NCBI GenBank assembly: GCA_964568045.1
Contig: CAZMOL010000015.1
Location: 1 to 23,598, forward strand
Direction of reading: 5' to 3'
Origin: CAZDDA01 sp964568045
Lineage (GTDB): Bacteria > Bipolaricaulota > Bipolaricaulia > UBA7950 > UBA9294
DNA length: 23,598 nucleotides
Made by a program: the position numbers and the translations under genes. Numbering within the stretch: the stretch's first letter is position 1; each line of letters begins with the position of its first letter. Shown here piece after piece: positions 1 through 8,373 of this stretch. The notes under the pieces are model-generated. The model was not told where the DNA came from and ran no database searches. It was given only the letters and a program-made list of their open reading frames with translations.

Positions 1-462
1 GTGACGACCCCTCTCGAGTCAACTGTGGGAAAAGTGCTCGATGTGCCGGTTGTCCTTGTTCCAATCCTGCGGGCGGGAACGGGAATGCTTGGCGGAGTGC
101 TTAACCTAATCCCTACTGCAAAGGTCGGCCACATCGGAATCTACCGCGACCCGGACTCCCTGCAGCCGGTCGAGTACTACACCAAGCTTCCTGCGGAGCT
201 TCCAAAAGCCCAGGCGATTCTTGTCGATCCGATGCTTGCCACTGCGGGTAGTGCAGTCGCCGCAGTCGATCTCATCAAGAGACAGGGCGGAAGCAGGATC
301 CAGTTTCTTTGTCTTGTTGCCGCGCCTGAGGGTGTAGAGGTCTTCTCCAACGCTCACCCCGATGTGCCGATTTACACCGCGGCCCTCGACCGGCAGCTAG
401 ACGAGCAAGGGTACATCCTCCCTGGATTAGGAGACGCAGGAGATCGCATTTTCGGCACCTAA
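1..462 (+). CDS. upp: Uracil phosphoribosyltransferase, 5'-truncated
   Basis: Converts uracil and PRPP to UMP in cytosolic pyrimidine salvage. The 153 visible residues match the C-terminal three quarters of UPRTase: the VPILRAG strand (about residues 19-26), the PRPP-binding loop DPMLATAGSA (about 76-85; the family usually has DPMLATGGS) and the uracil-binding tail ending LPGLGDAGDRIFGT. The family is normally about 208 residues, so roughly 55 N-terminal residues lie upstream of the window. The GTG at base 1 is probably an internal valine codon, not the start. The stop TAA is followed by 260 bp without a gene, in which I found no convincing promoter or tRNA. Identification is firm; only the 5' end is missing. 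Confidence 0.95.
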   Translation: MTTPLESTVGKVLDVPVVLVPILRAGTGMLGGVLNLIPTAKVGHIGIYRDPDSLQPVEYYTKLPAELPKAQAILVDPMLATAGSAVAAVDLIKRQGGSRIQFLCLVAAPEGVEVFSNAHPDVPIYTAALDRQLDEQGYILPGLGDAGDRIFGT

Positions 463-722
463 TCTACGATGATCCCTCGTATCCATCAGGGCTTGACGAT
501 ACTGCTTGGAGGGTTGGGTGGCTCGATCCTTCGTGGCGAAATCCAATCTCACACACTTCCGCGGTAGCGTCCTATCGTGCTTGCCGTCACCATTCTAGGC
601 GGACACTCCGCACCCACCGCAGTGCCTAAGTGAAAACAACGGATCGAACCTTGGTAATTCCGCGCCGCATGGGGGTGGATTACGCTCTTTCTCTAGAGTA
701 CTGTCCAATAAGGAGGTTTCAC

Positions 723-1382
723 ATGAGACGTCTTAGCCTTTTGGTTATCGTCCTGTCCCTCGCGTGTGCATTGACAGTGGCGGTAGGAGCACAACAGGAT
801 TCCACCAGTTGGAGTGGGGAACTTGGCAGTGAAGCAACGGTGTATCCGTACTTCGCAGACACTTCCTGGTTCAGCCTGTCCTTCAACTTCGCTGGATTCA
901 CGGTATCCAGCACGACGAGTCTCAGCTGGGTTCAGACTGGACCAGAGACCTACGCGTCGCCAATCAGTATCTCGCAGGCTTTTGGACTCGCGTTCGCATG
1001 GAATTGGTTCACACTGGGTAGCAATCTATACATGGGAATCTACCCTTTCCCTCCCGCATTCAGCTCAGCGACCATCTACAGCAAGGCGACCCTGTTTGAT
1101 ATCCCGCTGGGGAACCCTTCGTCGTTCTCCGGGGGAATCGGCGTGTCAGCGACTGTCTATCCCGCCGTAACTGACGATGTCTGGTTTGACCTCTCACTTG
1201 TGCTCGATGCGTTCAGTGTCACCAGTAAGACCACCTTGGCCCTCATGCCGTTTGGATTCTCCGAACAGCGAATCGATCTCGGATTCGCCTTTGATGGCTT
1301 TTCCATCTACGCATGGGGTGCACTTTCGGGTGCGGCATTGGATCCAAGCGGTGGGATCGGTTTGTTGTACAGTTTCCCGTAG
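723..1382 (+). CDS. Small exported beta-rich protein with internal duplication
   Basis: I do not recognise the family. The start is ATG 723, preceded by a strong AAGGAGG site 5 nt upstream; an upstream in-frame extension lacks such a site. The 219-residue product has a clear Sec signal peptide (basic MRRLS, hydrophobic core, likely cleavage near VGAQQ). The mature part is rich in aromatic, Ser and Thr residues with alternating polarity, as in outer-membrane beta-strands, and it ends in Phe-Pro. Two halves look related: each has a G-x-GxxATVYP segment (mature N-terminus and about residue 140) followed by W-F-x-L-S and F-x-V-x-S-x-T-x-L strands. This suggests an ancient tandem duplication. It appears monocistronic, with a strong hairpin after the stop. 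An outer-membrane or surface location is inferred. Confidence 0.75.
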   Translation: MRRLSLLVIVLSLACALTVAVGAQQDSTSWSGELGSEATVYPYFADTSWFSLSFNFAGFTVSSTTSLSWVQTGPETYASPISISQAFGLAFAWNWFTLGSNLYMGIYPFPPAFSSATIYSKATLFDIPLGNPSSFSGGIGVSATVYPAVTDDVWFDLSLVLDAFSVTSKTTLALMPFGFSEQRIDLGFAFDGFSIYAWGALSGAALDPSGGIGLLYSFP

Positions 1383-1410
1383 CATACTCCAAGATAGCGT
1401 AGTGCGGAAG

Positions 1411-1445
1411 ACGACCGCGCGGCTTACTACGAGCCGCGCGGTCGT
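1411..1445. terminator. Bidirectional terminator-like hairpin
   Basis: A perfect 14-bp GC-rich stem (ACGACCGCGCGGCT paired with its complement) encloses a 7-nt loop. It lies between the stop of the plus-strand exported protein (1382) and the stop of the minus-strand phosphatase (1448), so it can serve both convergent genes. There is no long T-tract on either side, only short T-rich stretches. Confidence 0.75.
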
Positions 1446-1447
1446 TC

Positions 1448-2107
1448 TCAGCTACGGCCTTCAAAATCCTCGATAAGATGGGGGATCTCAGCGAAATCGC
1501 GCGTCACGTAATCGGCGATCTCCTCCAGCTTCTTGTCTTTTGGATTGAAGGCGATCGACAGGCCGACGATTTGCATCACGGGAATGTCGTTCATGTGATC
1601 GCCGACGTAGCAGACTTCTGAAAGAGCAAGGTTTCGCTCGATTGCGATCTGCTGCATCACTCTGTCCTTCTCCCACAGATGAACACGGGTTTCACTCCCT
1701 CCGGTGAAGTGTCCGTCCTTGATAAAGAGGTGATTGGCGACCGCAAATTCAAGACCGAGGTCCGCCCGTACGTACTCGGCTACGAGGTCCACGCCTGAGG
1801 AGAGAATCCCGAAACTGTAGCGAGTACGGAGGCAGTCAATTGCTTCGCGAACGCCGGCTGCGTAGGGGGGCGGGAAGATCTGTTGGGTGATTCTCTTCAC
1901 TGGAATACCTGTAAGAAGCGCGGCATCGCGCCTCACCCATTCAGGATAGGCATCGTGGCGGGAGAGGAATTCGTCGAGAAGGCGCTGCGATTCCCCTTGC
2001 GCACCGGCTGCCGCTGCGATTGCTCCCCAACTTGACTCGAACTCGACCCCGCGGTACCGAACCAGAGTTCCATCGAGATCGAACACAACCGTTGAGATCT
2101 GTCCCAC
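1448..2107 (-). CDS. HAD-superfamily phosphatase, phosphoserine phosphatase-like
   Basis: A 219-residue HAD-type phosphohydrolase. Visible motifs: motif I VVFDLDGTL with nucleophile and acid/base Asp10 and Asp12; motif II ILSSG; a motif III lysine; and motif IV GDHMNDIPV followed by GLSIAFNPKDK, the typical tail of SerB-like (HAD-IB) enzymes, where the consensus is GDGxND and AFNAKP. The likely reaction is dephosphorylation of phosphoserine or a related small phosphoester in the cytosol; the substrate is not certain. The start is taken as GTG 2107 because GAGGAGGG lies just upstream and this places motif I at residue 10, as usual; a longer reading into the preceding gene gives a non-homologous N-terminus. 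GTG begins one base after the stop of the upstream beta-helix gene, so translation is probably coupled. Confidence 0.85.
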   Translation of the reverse strand: MGQISTVVFDLDGTLVRYRGVEFESSWGAIAAAAGAQGESQRLLDEFLSRHDAYPEWVRRDAALLTGIPVKRITQQIFPPPYAAGVREAIDCLRTRYSFGILSSGVDLVAEYVRADLGLEFAVANHLFIKDGHFTGGSETRVHLWEKDRVMQQIAIERNLALSEVCYVGDHMNDIPVMQIVGLSIAFNPKDKKLEEIADYVTRDFAEIPHLIEDFEGRS

Positions 2108-2108
2108 C

Positions 2109-4034
2109 TCAGCCCTCCTCAGGAAGGCGAAGGCGCGTGCCAGCCCCAATCCCGAGTTCGGCAAAGGTTCCACCCGGCAGTTCGAGTGCGAATCTGAACT
2201 GACCGTCCGTCGTGTACCGTTCTTCGGAGCCTTTCTCCATGGTTTCAGTTCCCAAAAGCATGCCGCCCCCATCGAAAAAACCAATATCCAGACCGAAGAC
2301 CACTTCACTCATCGTGAAAGCGGTGCCGGTGAGGCCGCCGGGAACCTCCTCGCCGTAGTCAAACAAGATTCCAGGAAAGCCCTCGAGGAGGAATTCAGGG
2401 AACCCTCGGAATCCGACAAATCGCTCGATATGGTCATCGGCGATCAGGGCCGGAATCTCCAGCTCATCCGTTTCCTGGGGATGCAGAGTGAGAAGCGCCT
2501 GTTCAAGCGTCGTGAGAACACCAAGACCGCCACGGGCAAATGCTGAATCAATAAGGGGTGCGGTGTCCTCCGCGCCAGCTGGGTAGACAAGCACGGGAGC
2601 ATCACCAATTCCGTCGCCATCTTCGTCGTTTCCGTCGTAGCCCTCCCAGAAATTGCCTTCACCAGAAACGGTCCAAATATTCTTGCCGTGATCACTTACG
2701 GCCAATGTTGTTTTCCCGAGAAACACGTTTCGGAACAGGCTGTTACCCTCCGAATCGAGGTTTAGGTAAACGTGGGTGTTGTTGTCGGCCAGAAGGTTGT
2801 CGTGGAAAGTGTTCCCCCTGGTTGTTTGCTGGCCGTAGGTCTCGGGAAACAGTATCCCTTGGGCATTTTGAGAAACCAGGTTTTGCGTAATTTCGTTGTA
2901 CGAACCCGTAATTGACAGTCCGTAGGCTCCACCGACGATCGTGTTTGCATGAACCGTGTTGTTGTTGGCTTGGGATGCAAGGAGTATGCCGGTCTCACAT
3001 TCCACGATTGCATTGCCTTCTACGTGGTTCGCCACCGCCCTTTCAATGGCGATACCGAACTTCGTGTTCTCGTGGGTGATGATGTTGCCGACGATTTCGT
3101 TTCCGGTAGATCCGGCACTGACTTCAATTCCTGTTGGATTGGCGAACAAGACGTTTCCGGTAACGCGGTTGTTATCGGACGCAGCCAAGATCACGCCGTA
3201 GTCGTTTGCCAACAACTGATTCTCGGTGAGATCGTTGTCCGAACAAAGCCACAGATAGATTCCTGCGCGAGCGTTGTTGGCCAATTCGTTGCCGTGTATC
3301 GAGTTGCCGGTGCAATTGGACAGGCTGATACCATTTTCAGTGAGCACGGGGCGAGAACGGTATGCCTTGTTGTTGGTGATCTGTGAATCCTCAACAAAGG
3401 CCAGTACAATTCCATCCCCATCGCTGATCTCGTTCTCAGTGATGATCATGTTCCGGCTAGCCGCAACGTACAGGTTGTTTGAGCGAAGCACGCTTACGGT
3501 TTCCCCGTCTTTGCCATACAGATAGTTGATCGGATAGTCATTCAGAAGATTGGTCTCATTGATGTTATGTCGGTACTCTTCGGCCGACTCTCCTGTAACC
3601 CGCAGGCCCTGGCCCGTGACGTAGAGGACGTTGCGACGCAGCGTCACGTCTGAGCAGGAAGACATCTGGATTCCATTGATCGAGTTGGCAATCGTGGTGT
3701 CCTCGATCGTGGCAGCGGAAACAAACCCGAGGCGGATTGCCGCTCCCTGGGGATCCCCTGCTTCACGAAGGATCACCCCACGTATGATAAAGTGGGCAGT
3801 GGTATTTTCCACTTTGATTCCGTATCGCGTGTCCGCTGGGACGTCTATTTCCCAGCCGGCGATGATATAGGGATCCTCTGTTGTTCCGTTTCCGGAGACA
3901 ACCCCGTTTTCGACAGTAAAATCGCTGTTGCCGAGGATACTAATCGGATCGTGCGAGCCACTTGCAGATACGCCGACAGCAAAGCAGAATCCCATCCATA
4001 TCAACGCGAGAAGCACAGTTGTTCTCCTGTTCAT
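2109..4034 (-). CDS. Exported NosD-like beta-helix protein fused to a DUF192 domain
   Basis: A 641-residue secreted protein. Start ATG 4034 has AAAAGGAG 8 nt upstream; a further upstream in-frame start lacks a site. Residues 1-24 form a Sec signal peptide (cleavage near VSASG). Residues about 40-500 are a right-handed parallel beta-helix of the NosD/PbH1 type, with many N-x-I/V-x-x-N turns and phrases such as GNSIHGNELANNARAGIYL. Residues about 524-641 resemble DUF192 (UPF0127): I-A-D-x-x-x-x-x-x-G-F-R near the start, a central FTMSEVVFGLDIGFFD where the family has FWMKNTLIPLDIIFID, and ALELPGGTFAELGIGAGTRL at the end. DUF192 is usually a stand-alone small exported protein, so the fusion is unusual. 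Ligand and role are unknown; carbohydrate or surface binding is a guess. It is first in a two-gene unit with the HAD phosphatase. Confidence 0.85.
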   Translation of the reverse strand: MNRRTTVLLALIWMGFCFAVGVSASGSHDPISILGNSDFTVENGVVSGNGTTEDPYIIAGWEIDVPADTRYGIKVENTTAHFIIRGVILREAGDPQGAAIRLGFVSAATIEDTTIANSINGIQMSSCSDVTLRRNVLYVTGQGLRVTGESAEEYRHNINETNLLNDYPINYLYGKDGETVSVLRSNNLYVAASRNMIITENEISDGDGIVLAFVEDSQITNNKAYRSRPVLTENGISLSNCTGNSIHGNELANNARAGIYLWLCSDNDLTENQLLANDYGVILAASDNNRVTGNVLFANPTGIEVSAGSTGNEIVGNIITHENTKFGIAIERAVANHVEGNAIVECETGILLASQANNNTVHANTIVGGAYGLSITGSYNEITQNLVSQNAQGILFPETYGQQTTRGNTFHDNLLADNNTHVYLNLDSEGNSLFRNVFLGKTTLAVSDHGKNIWTVSGEGNFWEGYDGNDEDGDGIGDAPVLVYPAGAEDTAPLIDSAFARGGLGVLTTLEQALLTLHPQETDELEIPALIADDHIERFVGFRGFPEFLLEGFPGILFDYGEEVPGGLTGTAFTMSEVVFGLDIGFFDGGGMLLGTETMEKGSEERYTTDGQFRFALELPGGTFAELGIGAGTRLRLPEEG

Positions 4035-4101
4035 GTTATCGACTCCTTTTGGATACCCATGATGTGTACTCCACCCGGAGATGAACAACACCATTTTTTC
4101 A

Positions 4102-4130
4102 ATTATAGTAGCGCGTACCTGGAGTCACAA
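4102..4130 (-). promoter_or_regulatory. Sigma70-type promoter for the beta-helix/phosphatase unit
   Basis: Read on the minus strand: -35 TTGTGA (4130-4125), a 17-nt spacer, and a perfect -10 TATAAT (4107-4102). It lies about 70 bp upstream of the ATG at 4034 with a Shine-Dalgarno site in between. The spacing and perfect -10 make this one of the best promoter candidates in the window. Confidence 0.7.
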
Positions 4131-4216
4131 TCCGACTCGATGCCCGGTTGAGGTATCATGTCAGGCCGTGAGGCTCTTGAGGTCGGATAGAGTCGCTCTT
4201 CCAAGGGAGGTTTTAG

Positions 4217-6115
4217 ATGACGCTCGAGCAGATTCTTACTGAAATATCGCGTGAGCTCTCTGGAGCTCTTGCCAAGCAGAACGTTGCCCGTATCGCCGCA
4301 CATCATCGCATACAGGGCTCCCCCGGCTTTGATGATGCCGTCAACGAGATCAAGGAGGCCCTTGAGCGATGGCACATCCCGTGTACTGTTTACACCTACC
4401 CCGCCGATGGAGAGACAAAGACTTACTCATGGACCGCACCGCTTGGTTGGAGCGTGCGCAGTGGATCCCTGCGTCAACTCTCTCCGCAGGACCAGTCTCT
4501 AGTGCGGTTCGATGAGATCTCGCAAGGGGTAATCGCTCATTCCCGTGGTGGAGCCGCCGAGGCAGAACTGGTTGATGTGGGAGAAGGGACCTGCTTGGAG
4601 GACTACGCCGGAAAGGACGTGGCTGGCAAGTACGTGTTGGTTACGGGAAAGCCGCAGGAGGTGGCCCCTCTTGCAGTGGATTACGGTGCGATCGGCATCA
4701 TCCTCTATCCCACTGTGAAGAGAGCGGGGGAATGGCCCGATCTCGTCCAGTACGCCGGATTCTGGCCACAGGCATCCCAAATCCAGCAGACACCACTTGG
4801 CTTCTCCATATCCCGTCGCCAGGCCGACTCCCTCCTTGCCGCGCTGAGGGAAGGCCCGGTTCGTCTCGCCGGGTCAATCGACGCCGATCTGGGCCCCGGC
4901 AACCTTCGTGTTTTGGAAGCGCGGATCCCTGGACATCGGCCCCAAGCAAGAGAGATCCTGTTGATTTCACATCTTTGCCATCCCACACCATCGGCAAACG
5001 ACAACGCCTCGGGAAGTGCGCTTCTTCTGGAGATTGCCCGAACGCTTGCCCAACTCACCAAGGAGGGGAAGTTGAAACTCGACCGGTCGATCCGCTTCCT
5101 GTGGGTCCCCGAGTTCTATGGAACCCTTCCTTGGGCCGCTTCCCATCAGCAACAGATTGAGAACATCTTATTTGTTCTCAACCTGGACATGGTCGGTCAA
5201 TCTCCCGAACGACTTGGAGAGCCGTTTCGGGTTTCGCGCGTTCCAGGATCAACCCCGTCCGTACTAAACGCTTGGTTCGAGCCGCTCCTGGAACGTATCG
5301 AAGATGATCCCAACACAATTGCACCGCGCGGAACGCGTCGGCCGATGCAATGGCGGCTTGATTCGCCGAGTGGGGGGAGCGACCACGTCGTCTTTTCCGA
5401 TCCGCTGTTCGGTGTTCCTGCGGTCATGTTCGGTCACGGCGACCCCCTCCATCACACGCACCTCGATGATGTGGACATGGTCGATCCCACCGAGCTCAAG
5501 CGTGTTGGCGTCCTGGCTGCAACACTCGCTCTGCTTCCAGGCACACTTGCCCGGGAAGCAGAACGGCTGGCCGGTTGGCTTCTACGCTACAGCCTCACCG
5601 CAATCCATCGCAGCTTCGATCTCTCGCTGGGGATGAAGGAGGCATCGATCGAGGAATTCCTTGACCTAGCGCTCACGCTGGAGGAGCAGCGGCTGGCAAG
5701 CTTCAGCAGGCTCCTGGATGAGGCGTCGGTGGCATGGGATGAATCAGGACTGCGACAAGTGCTTACAGCGACCCGCGATGCGCTTCTGCAAACAGGCGGC
5801 GGGTCGGCCGCAAAAAAAGATCGCGGTAACCAAGGCCCTGCATCCAGGAAGGCGTTTGAGGGTCCACTTCCCTACGCCTTTTTCCGCTCACTATCCAAGG
5901 AGAATCGCCGCTTCATGGAACGCGAATTCACCGGTTCGTACGGCGCCATTACACTGGAGGGTCTCAACCTTTGTGATGGCAAGCGGACGCTTCGTGAGAT
6001 CGCACTTCGGCTGAGCCTGGAGTTTGGGCATTGGATCTCAATCGAGACCGTTACCCGCGGGTTGGGGATCCTGGAGAAGGGAGGTTGGGTAGAGCTGTGC
6101 AATCCACCCGGCTGA
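4217..6115 (+). CDS. M28-family zinc metallopeptidase with C-terminal helical extension
   Basis: A 632-residue protein resembling M28 aminopeptidases (DUF4910-like group). Start ATG 4217 follows AAGGGAGG. There is no signal peptide, so it is probably cytosolic. An N-terminal segment (about 1-220) contains a PA-like insert (GKYVLVTGKPQEVAPLAV). The catalytic domain shows the co-catalytic metal pattern: ISHLCHP (His252/His255), ANDNASGSA (Asp262), VPEF (Glu299), LNLDMVGQ (Asp324) and HHTHLDD (His413/His415). The expected activity is removal of N-terminal residues from peptides; the substrate is unknown. After about residue 450 the protein continues for 180 residues. The final part (about 560-630) reads like a winged-helix-type domain (EGLNLCDGKRTLREIALRLS), unusual for a peptidase. 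It heads the plus-strand group running to tgt. Confidence 0.85.
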   Translation: MTLEQILTEISRELSGALAKQNVARIAAHHRIQGSPGFDDAVNEIKEALERWHIPCTVYTYPADGETKTYSWTAPLGWSVRSGSLRQLSPQDQSLVRFDEISQGVIAHSRGGAAEAELVDVGEGTCLEDYAGKDVAGKYVLVTGKPQEVAPLAVDYGAIGIILYPTVKRAGEWPDLVQYAGFWPQASQIQQTPLGFSISRRQADSLLAALREGPVRLAGSIDADLGPGNLRVLEARIPGHRPQAREILLISHLCHPTPSANDNASGSALLLEIARTLAQLTKEGKLKLDRSIRFLWVPEFYGTLPWAASHQQQIENILFVLNLDMVGQSPERLGEPFRVSRVPGSTPSVLNAWFEPLLERIEDDPNTIAPRGTRRPMQWRLDSPSGGSDHVVFSDPLFGVPAVMFGHGDPLHHTHLDDVDMVDPTELKRVGVLAATLALLPGTLAREAERLAGWLLRYSLTAIHRSFDLSLGMKEASIEEFLDLALTLEEQRLASFSRLLDEASVAWDESGLRQVLTATRDALLQTGGGSAAKKDRGNQGPASRKAFEGPLPYAFFRSLSKENRRFMEREFTGSYGAITLEGLNLCDGKRTLREIALRLSLEFGHWISIETVTRGLGILEKGGWVELCNPPG

Positions 6116-6174
6116 AAATGTGCCCAAAGTCCCATCCTGAGCGCACCAAGATAACCAGCGCATAGCGTGGGGCA

Positions 6175-7188
6175 ATGTATCTTCTCACCATGAGGCGTTC
6201 GTCTTACTTCCGTTTCTTGGTTATGGGATTTCTATTGGTCCTTTTCGCCGGCGTAGGAGTGGATCAAGGCTCCTCGCTTGCACCGCAGACTCCGCTCTCT
6301 CTGCACAATCGAATCGGGGTTTACCTCACCTCCTACGCCATCACCAAGCCGGGTCTCCTTGAGCAGGTGCTTGACGCAGCGGATGAAGGAAAGCTTGATG
6401 CGGTCGTGGTCAATGTGAAGAACATGCACGGGGAGGTGACCTACGACAGCGCTGTACCACTGGCGAGGATGATCGGAGCCGCATCCGACCGACTGGATAT
6501 GAGGACTCTTGTGCCTGCTTTGAAAGAGCACGGATGCTACTTGATCGCGAGGCAGGTGCTGTTTTACGACCCCAAGCTGGCCGCATATCTGGGTCGACAG
6601 GGTCCGTGGGTGTTCCCAACCGACGAGCTGGCAGTCGAATACAACCTGGCGATCGCAGAAGAGGTCGCCTCCGTTGGTTTTGACGAGATCCAGTTTGACT
6701 ACGTCCGCTTTCCGGATGGAGACGAGCTTTCCCCCATCTACGAAGACCGCTACGCCGCCGTGAATCGATTCCTGAAAGCGGCACGTCAACTCATCTCCGG
6801 GCGCGTATATCTATCCGTTGATGTGTTCGGTCGTGTGTTGTGGGAATGGAACAGGAAGCGAATCGACCCGATTGGCCAGTCGTTGGAGGAAATGGCGGGC
6901 TGCGTCGATCTAATCTCACCGATGCTCTACCCATCCCACTACCGGGAACAACGCTACAAAGACGATCCCTACGCAGTTGTCCAGGAGGCGCTGGCAAGCG
7001 GAAAGAGCAGGGTGGCCACTCCGTTTCGTCCTTACCTGCAGGCGTTTGACCAAGCGATCCCACCCGGGCTCACCCTCGAGACCTACATCCGAGCCCAGAT
7101 TCAAGCAGCGCAGGTTGCAGGGGCCAATGGATACCTTTTCTGGAACCCGAGCTGCGATTACGAGGCCCTGTACAGAGCACTCGATTAA
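6175..7188 (+). CDS. Secreted putative glycoside hydrolase, DUF4015 family
   Basis: A 337-residue protein with a hydrophobic N-terminal signal or anchor (about residues 8-32) followed by a TIM-barrel-like DUF4015 domain (putative glycosyl hydrolase, Pfam PF13200). Family-like segments: GVYLTSYAITKPG near the barrel start, DAVVVNVKNMHGEV, LIARQVLFYDP, FDEIQFDYVRFPDG (conserved acidic pair on a strand end), YLSVDVFGRVLWEW, DLISPMLYPSHY, and the closing GYLFWNPSCDY. Role and substrate are unproven; a polysaccharide or peptidoglycan glycosidase acting in the envelope is the family-based guess. Start ATG 6175 is preceded by GTGGGG; ATG 6190 is a possible alternative. The gene follows the peptidase by 59 bp. 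Confidence 0.85.
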   Translation: MYLLTMRRSSYFRFLVMGFLLVLFAGVGVDQGSSLAPQTPLSLHNRIGVYLTSYAITKPGLLEQVLDAADEGKLDAVVVNVKNMHGEVTYDSAVPLARMIGAASDRLDMRTLVPALKEHGCYLIARQVLFYDPKLAAYLGRQGPWVFPTDELAVEYNLAIAEEVASVGFDEIQFDYVRFPDGDELSPIYEDRYAAVNRFLKAARQLISGRVYLSVDVFGRVLWEWNRKRIDPIGQSLEEMAGCVDLISPMLYPSHYREQRYKDDPYAVVQEALASGKSRVATPFRPYLQAFDQAIPPGLTLETYIRAQIQAAQVAGANGYLFWNPSCDYEALYRALD

Positions 7189-7318
7189 CGTCCTTTATCA
7201 CCCCGTTGGTTTCGGATACCATCGCACCGACGTGAAGTCATTCCACGAGTGAGGGCCTGGGATCGAGTTGTGAATGGCACACGTCGGTGATTGCTGTGCA
7301 CACTCGCAGGGGAAAGCA

Positions 7319-8269
7319 ATGATTGACGTCCTCGCCTGCGCGCGTTTTGTCTGCGATCGGAGCACTCACGTCGCAATAGACAAAAGGGAAATACTTCGCC
7401 TTGCTGACAAACTCCTTTCGCTACCCGTTCCCTCCTGGGATTACGTGCATCACTACTACGACGGCTCGAAGAGAACGGTGTCCTACCTTCTCCTGGTTGA
7501 TGCGCTCAACTTCTGCTTTTTCCCGGAGCCGCGCTGGGTTGTTATCGTCGACGGGGAGAAGCTGCAGGGGTACTTTGCCCTCACCTCGATCCTAAAAGAA
7601 GCCTTCGACGGCGAGAGCCCGATCGATGATTTCCGCCATCTGGCGCAGATAGACGAGCAAGACGTCCGTACCCTTCTGCGCGGAGCGATCGGAACAGGAG
7701 AAATACCTTTGTTTGACGAACGGGTGAGCATTCTGCGCGAGATCGGTCAGCAGGTCGTCGCGCTGTACCAGGGCGACCCTTCGCGACTGGTGAAGGAGGC
7801 CTGTGGCGGCGCACAGCGGCTCGTGGAGTTGCTGGTACGTGACTTTCCTTCTTTTCGCGATGAGGCAAGCTACGCCGGCGAACGAGTTGCGTTCTACAAG
7901 CGCGCACAGATCTTCGTGTGCGATCTGTACGGCAGTTTTCAGGGGCGCTCATACGGCTCGTTCCGGGATATCGATCGGCTCACTGCTTTTGCCGATTACA
8001 GACTTCCGCAGCTGCTACGTGCCGAGGGTGTACTTCTATACTGTGAGGAATTGGAGGGTTGCATTGATCGGATGGAATGGATCGATGTCGGCTGCACCGA
8101 GGAAGTTGAGATCCGCGCTGCGACGATCGTTGCGGTGGAGGAACTTCGCCAGGGATTGAAGCAGCGTGGGCGAAACCTGTTCCCTTTTGAGCTCGACTGG
8201 CTTTTGTGGCACATCGCACAGAGTGCGAAGATGCCGCCACACCACCGCACGCTCACCACCTTCTACTGA
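7319..8269 (+). CDS. Queuosine 5'-phosphate N-glycosylase (DUF2419/Qng1 family)
   Basis: Releases queuine base from queuosine 5'-phosphate, supplying the base for tRNA modification. The 316-residue product matches DUF2419 (queuosine salvage protein family) along its length: HYYDGSKRTVSYLLLVDALNFCFFP (about 45-69), FPSFRDE (176-182), FYKRAQIFVCDLYG (192-205), LTAFADYRLPQLLRAEGVLLY (221-241), EVEIRAATI (262-270) and the C-terminal FELDWLLWHIAQ (290-301). Start ATG 7319 is preceded by GCAGGGG; ATG 7274 would add 15 residues with no evident site. Adjacent to tgt, with the stop 3 nt before the scaffold gap, so the pair is probably one operon. The neighbour using the product supports the assignment. 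The protein is cytosolic, with no signal peptide. Confidence 0.9.
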   Translation: MIDVLACARFVCDRSTHVAIDKREILRLADKLLSLPVPSWDYVHHYYDGSKRTVSYLLLVDALNFCFFPEPRWVVIVDGEKLQGYFALTSILKEAFDGESPIDDFRHLAQIDEQDVRTLLRGAIGTGEIPLFDERVSILREIGQQVVALYQGDPSRLVKEACGGAQRLVELLVRDFPSFRDEASYAGERVAFYKRAQIFVCDLYGSFQGRSYGSFRDIDRLTAFADYRLPQLLRAEGVLLYCEELEGCIDRMEWIDVGCTEEVEIRAATIVAVEELRQGLKQRGRNLFPFELDWLLWHIAQSAKMPPHHRTLTTFY

Positions 8270-8272
8270 TGT

Positions 8273-8372
8273 NNNNNNNNNNNNNNNNNNNNNNNNNNNN
8301 NNNNNNNNNNNNNNNNNNNNNNNNNNNNNNNNNNNNNNNNNNNNNNNNNNNNNNNNNNNNNNNNNNNNNNNN
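8273..8372. other. Scaffold gap of 100 N
   Basis: Exactly 100 undetermined bases, a common placeholder length, so the true size may differ. It removes the intergenic region between the queuosine glycosylase and tgt and the start of tgt. Bacterial TGT proteins have about 25-32 residues before the point where coding resumes, which would need about 75-100 bp, so a real gap near 100 bp is plausible. Confidence 0.98.
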
Positions 8373-8373
8373 T

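Noticed and set aside
463..722. Regulatory RNA or promoter between upp and the exported protein
   Set aside because: No tRNA-like fold, and the candidate TTG-starting -35 elements have no acceptable -10 at 16-18 nt; only the ribosome site at the end is clear.
2949..3386. 145-codon plus-strand frame opposite the beta-helix gene
   Set aside because: Shadow of regular beta-helix codons; no start signal or homology pattern.
8206..8372. Apparent in-frame extension of tgt upstream across the gap
   Set aside because: It reads through the 100 N and overlaps the end of the queuosine glycosylase in another frame; the true tgt start is in the missing sequence.
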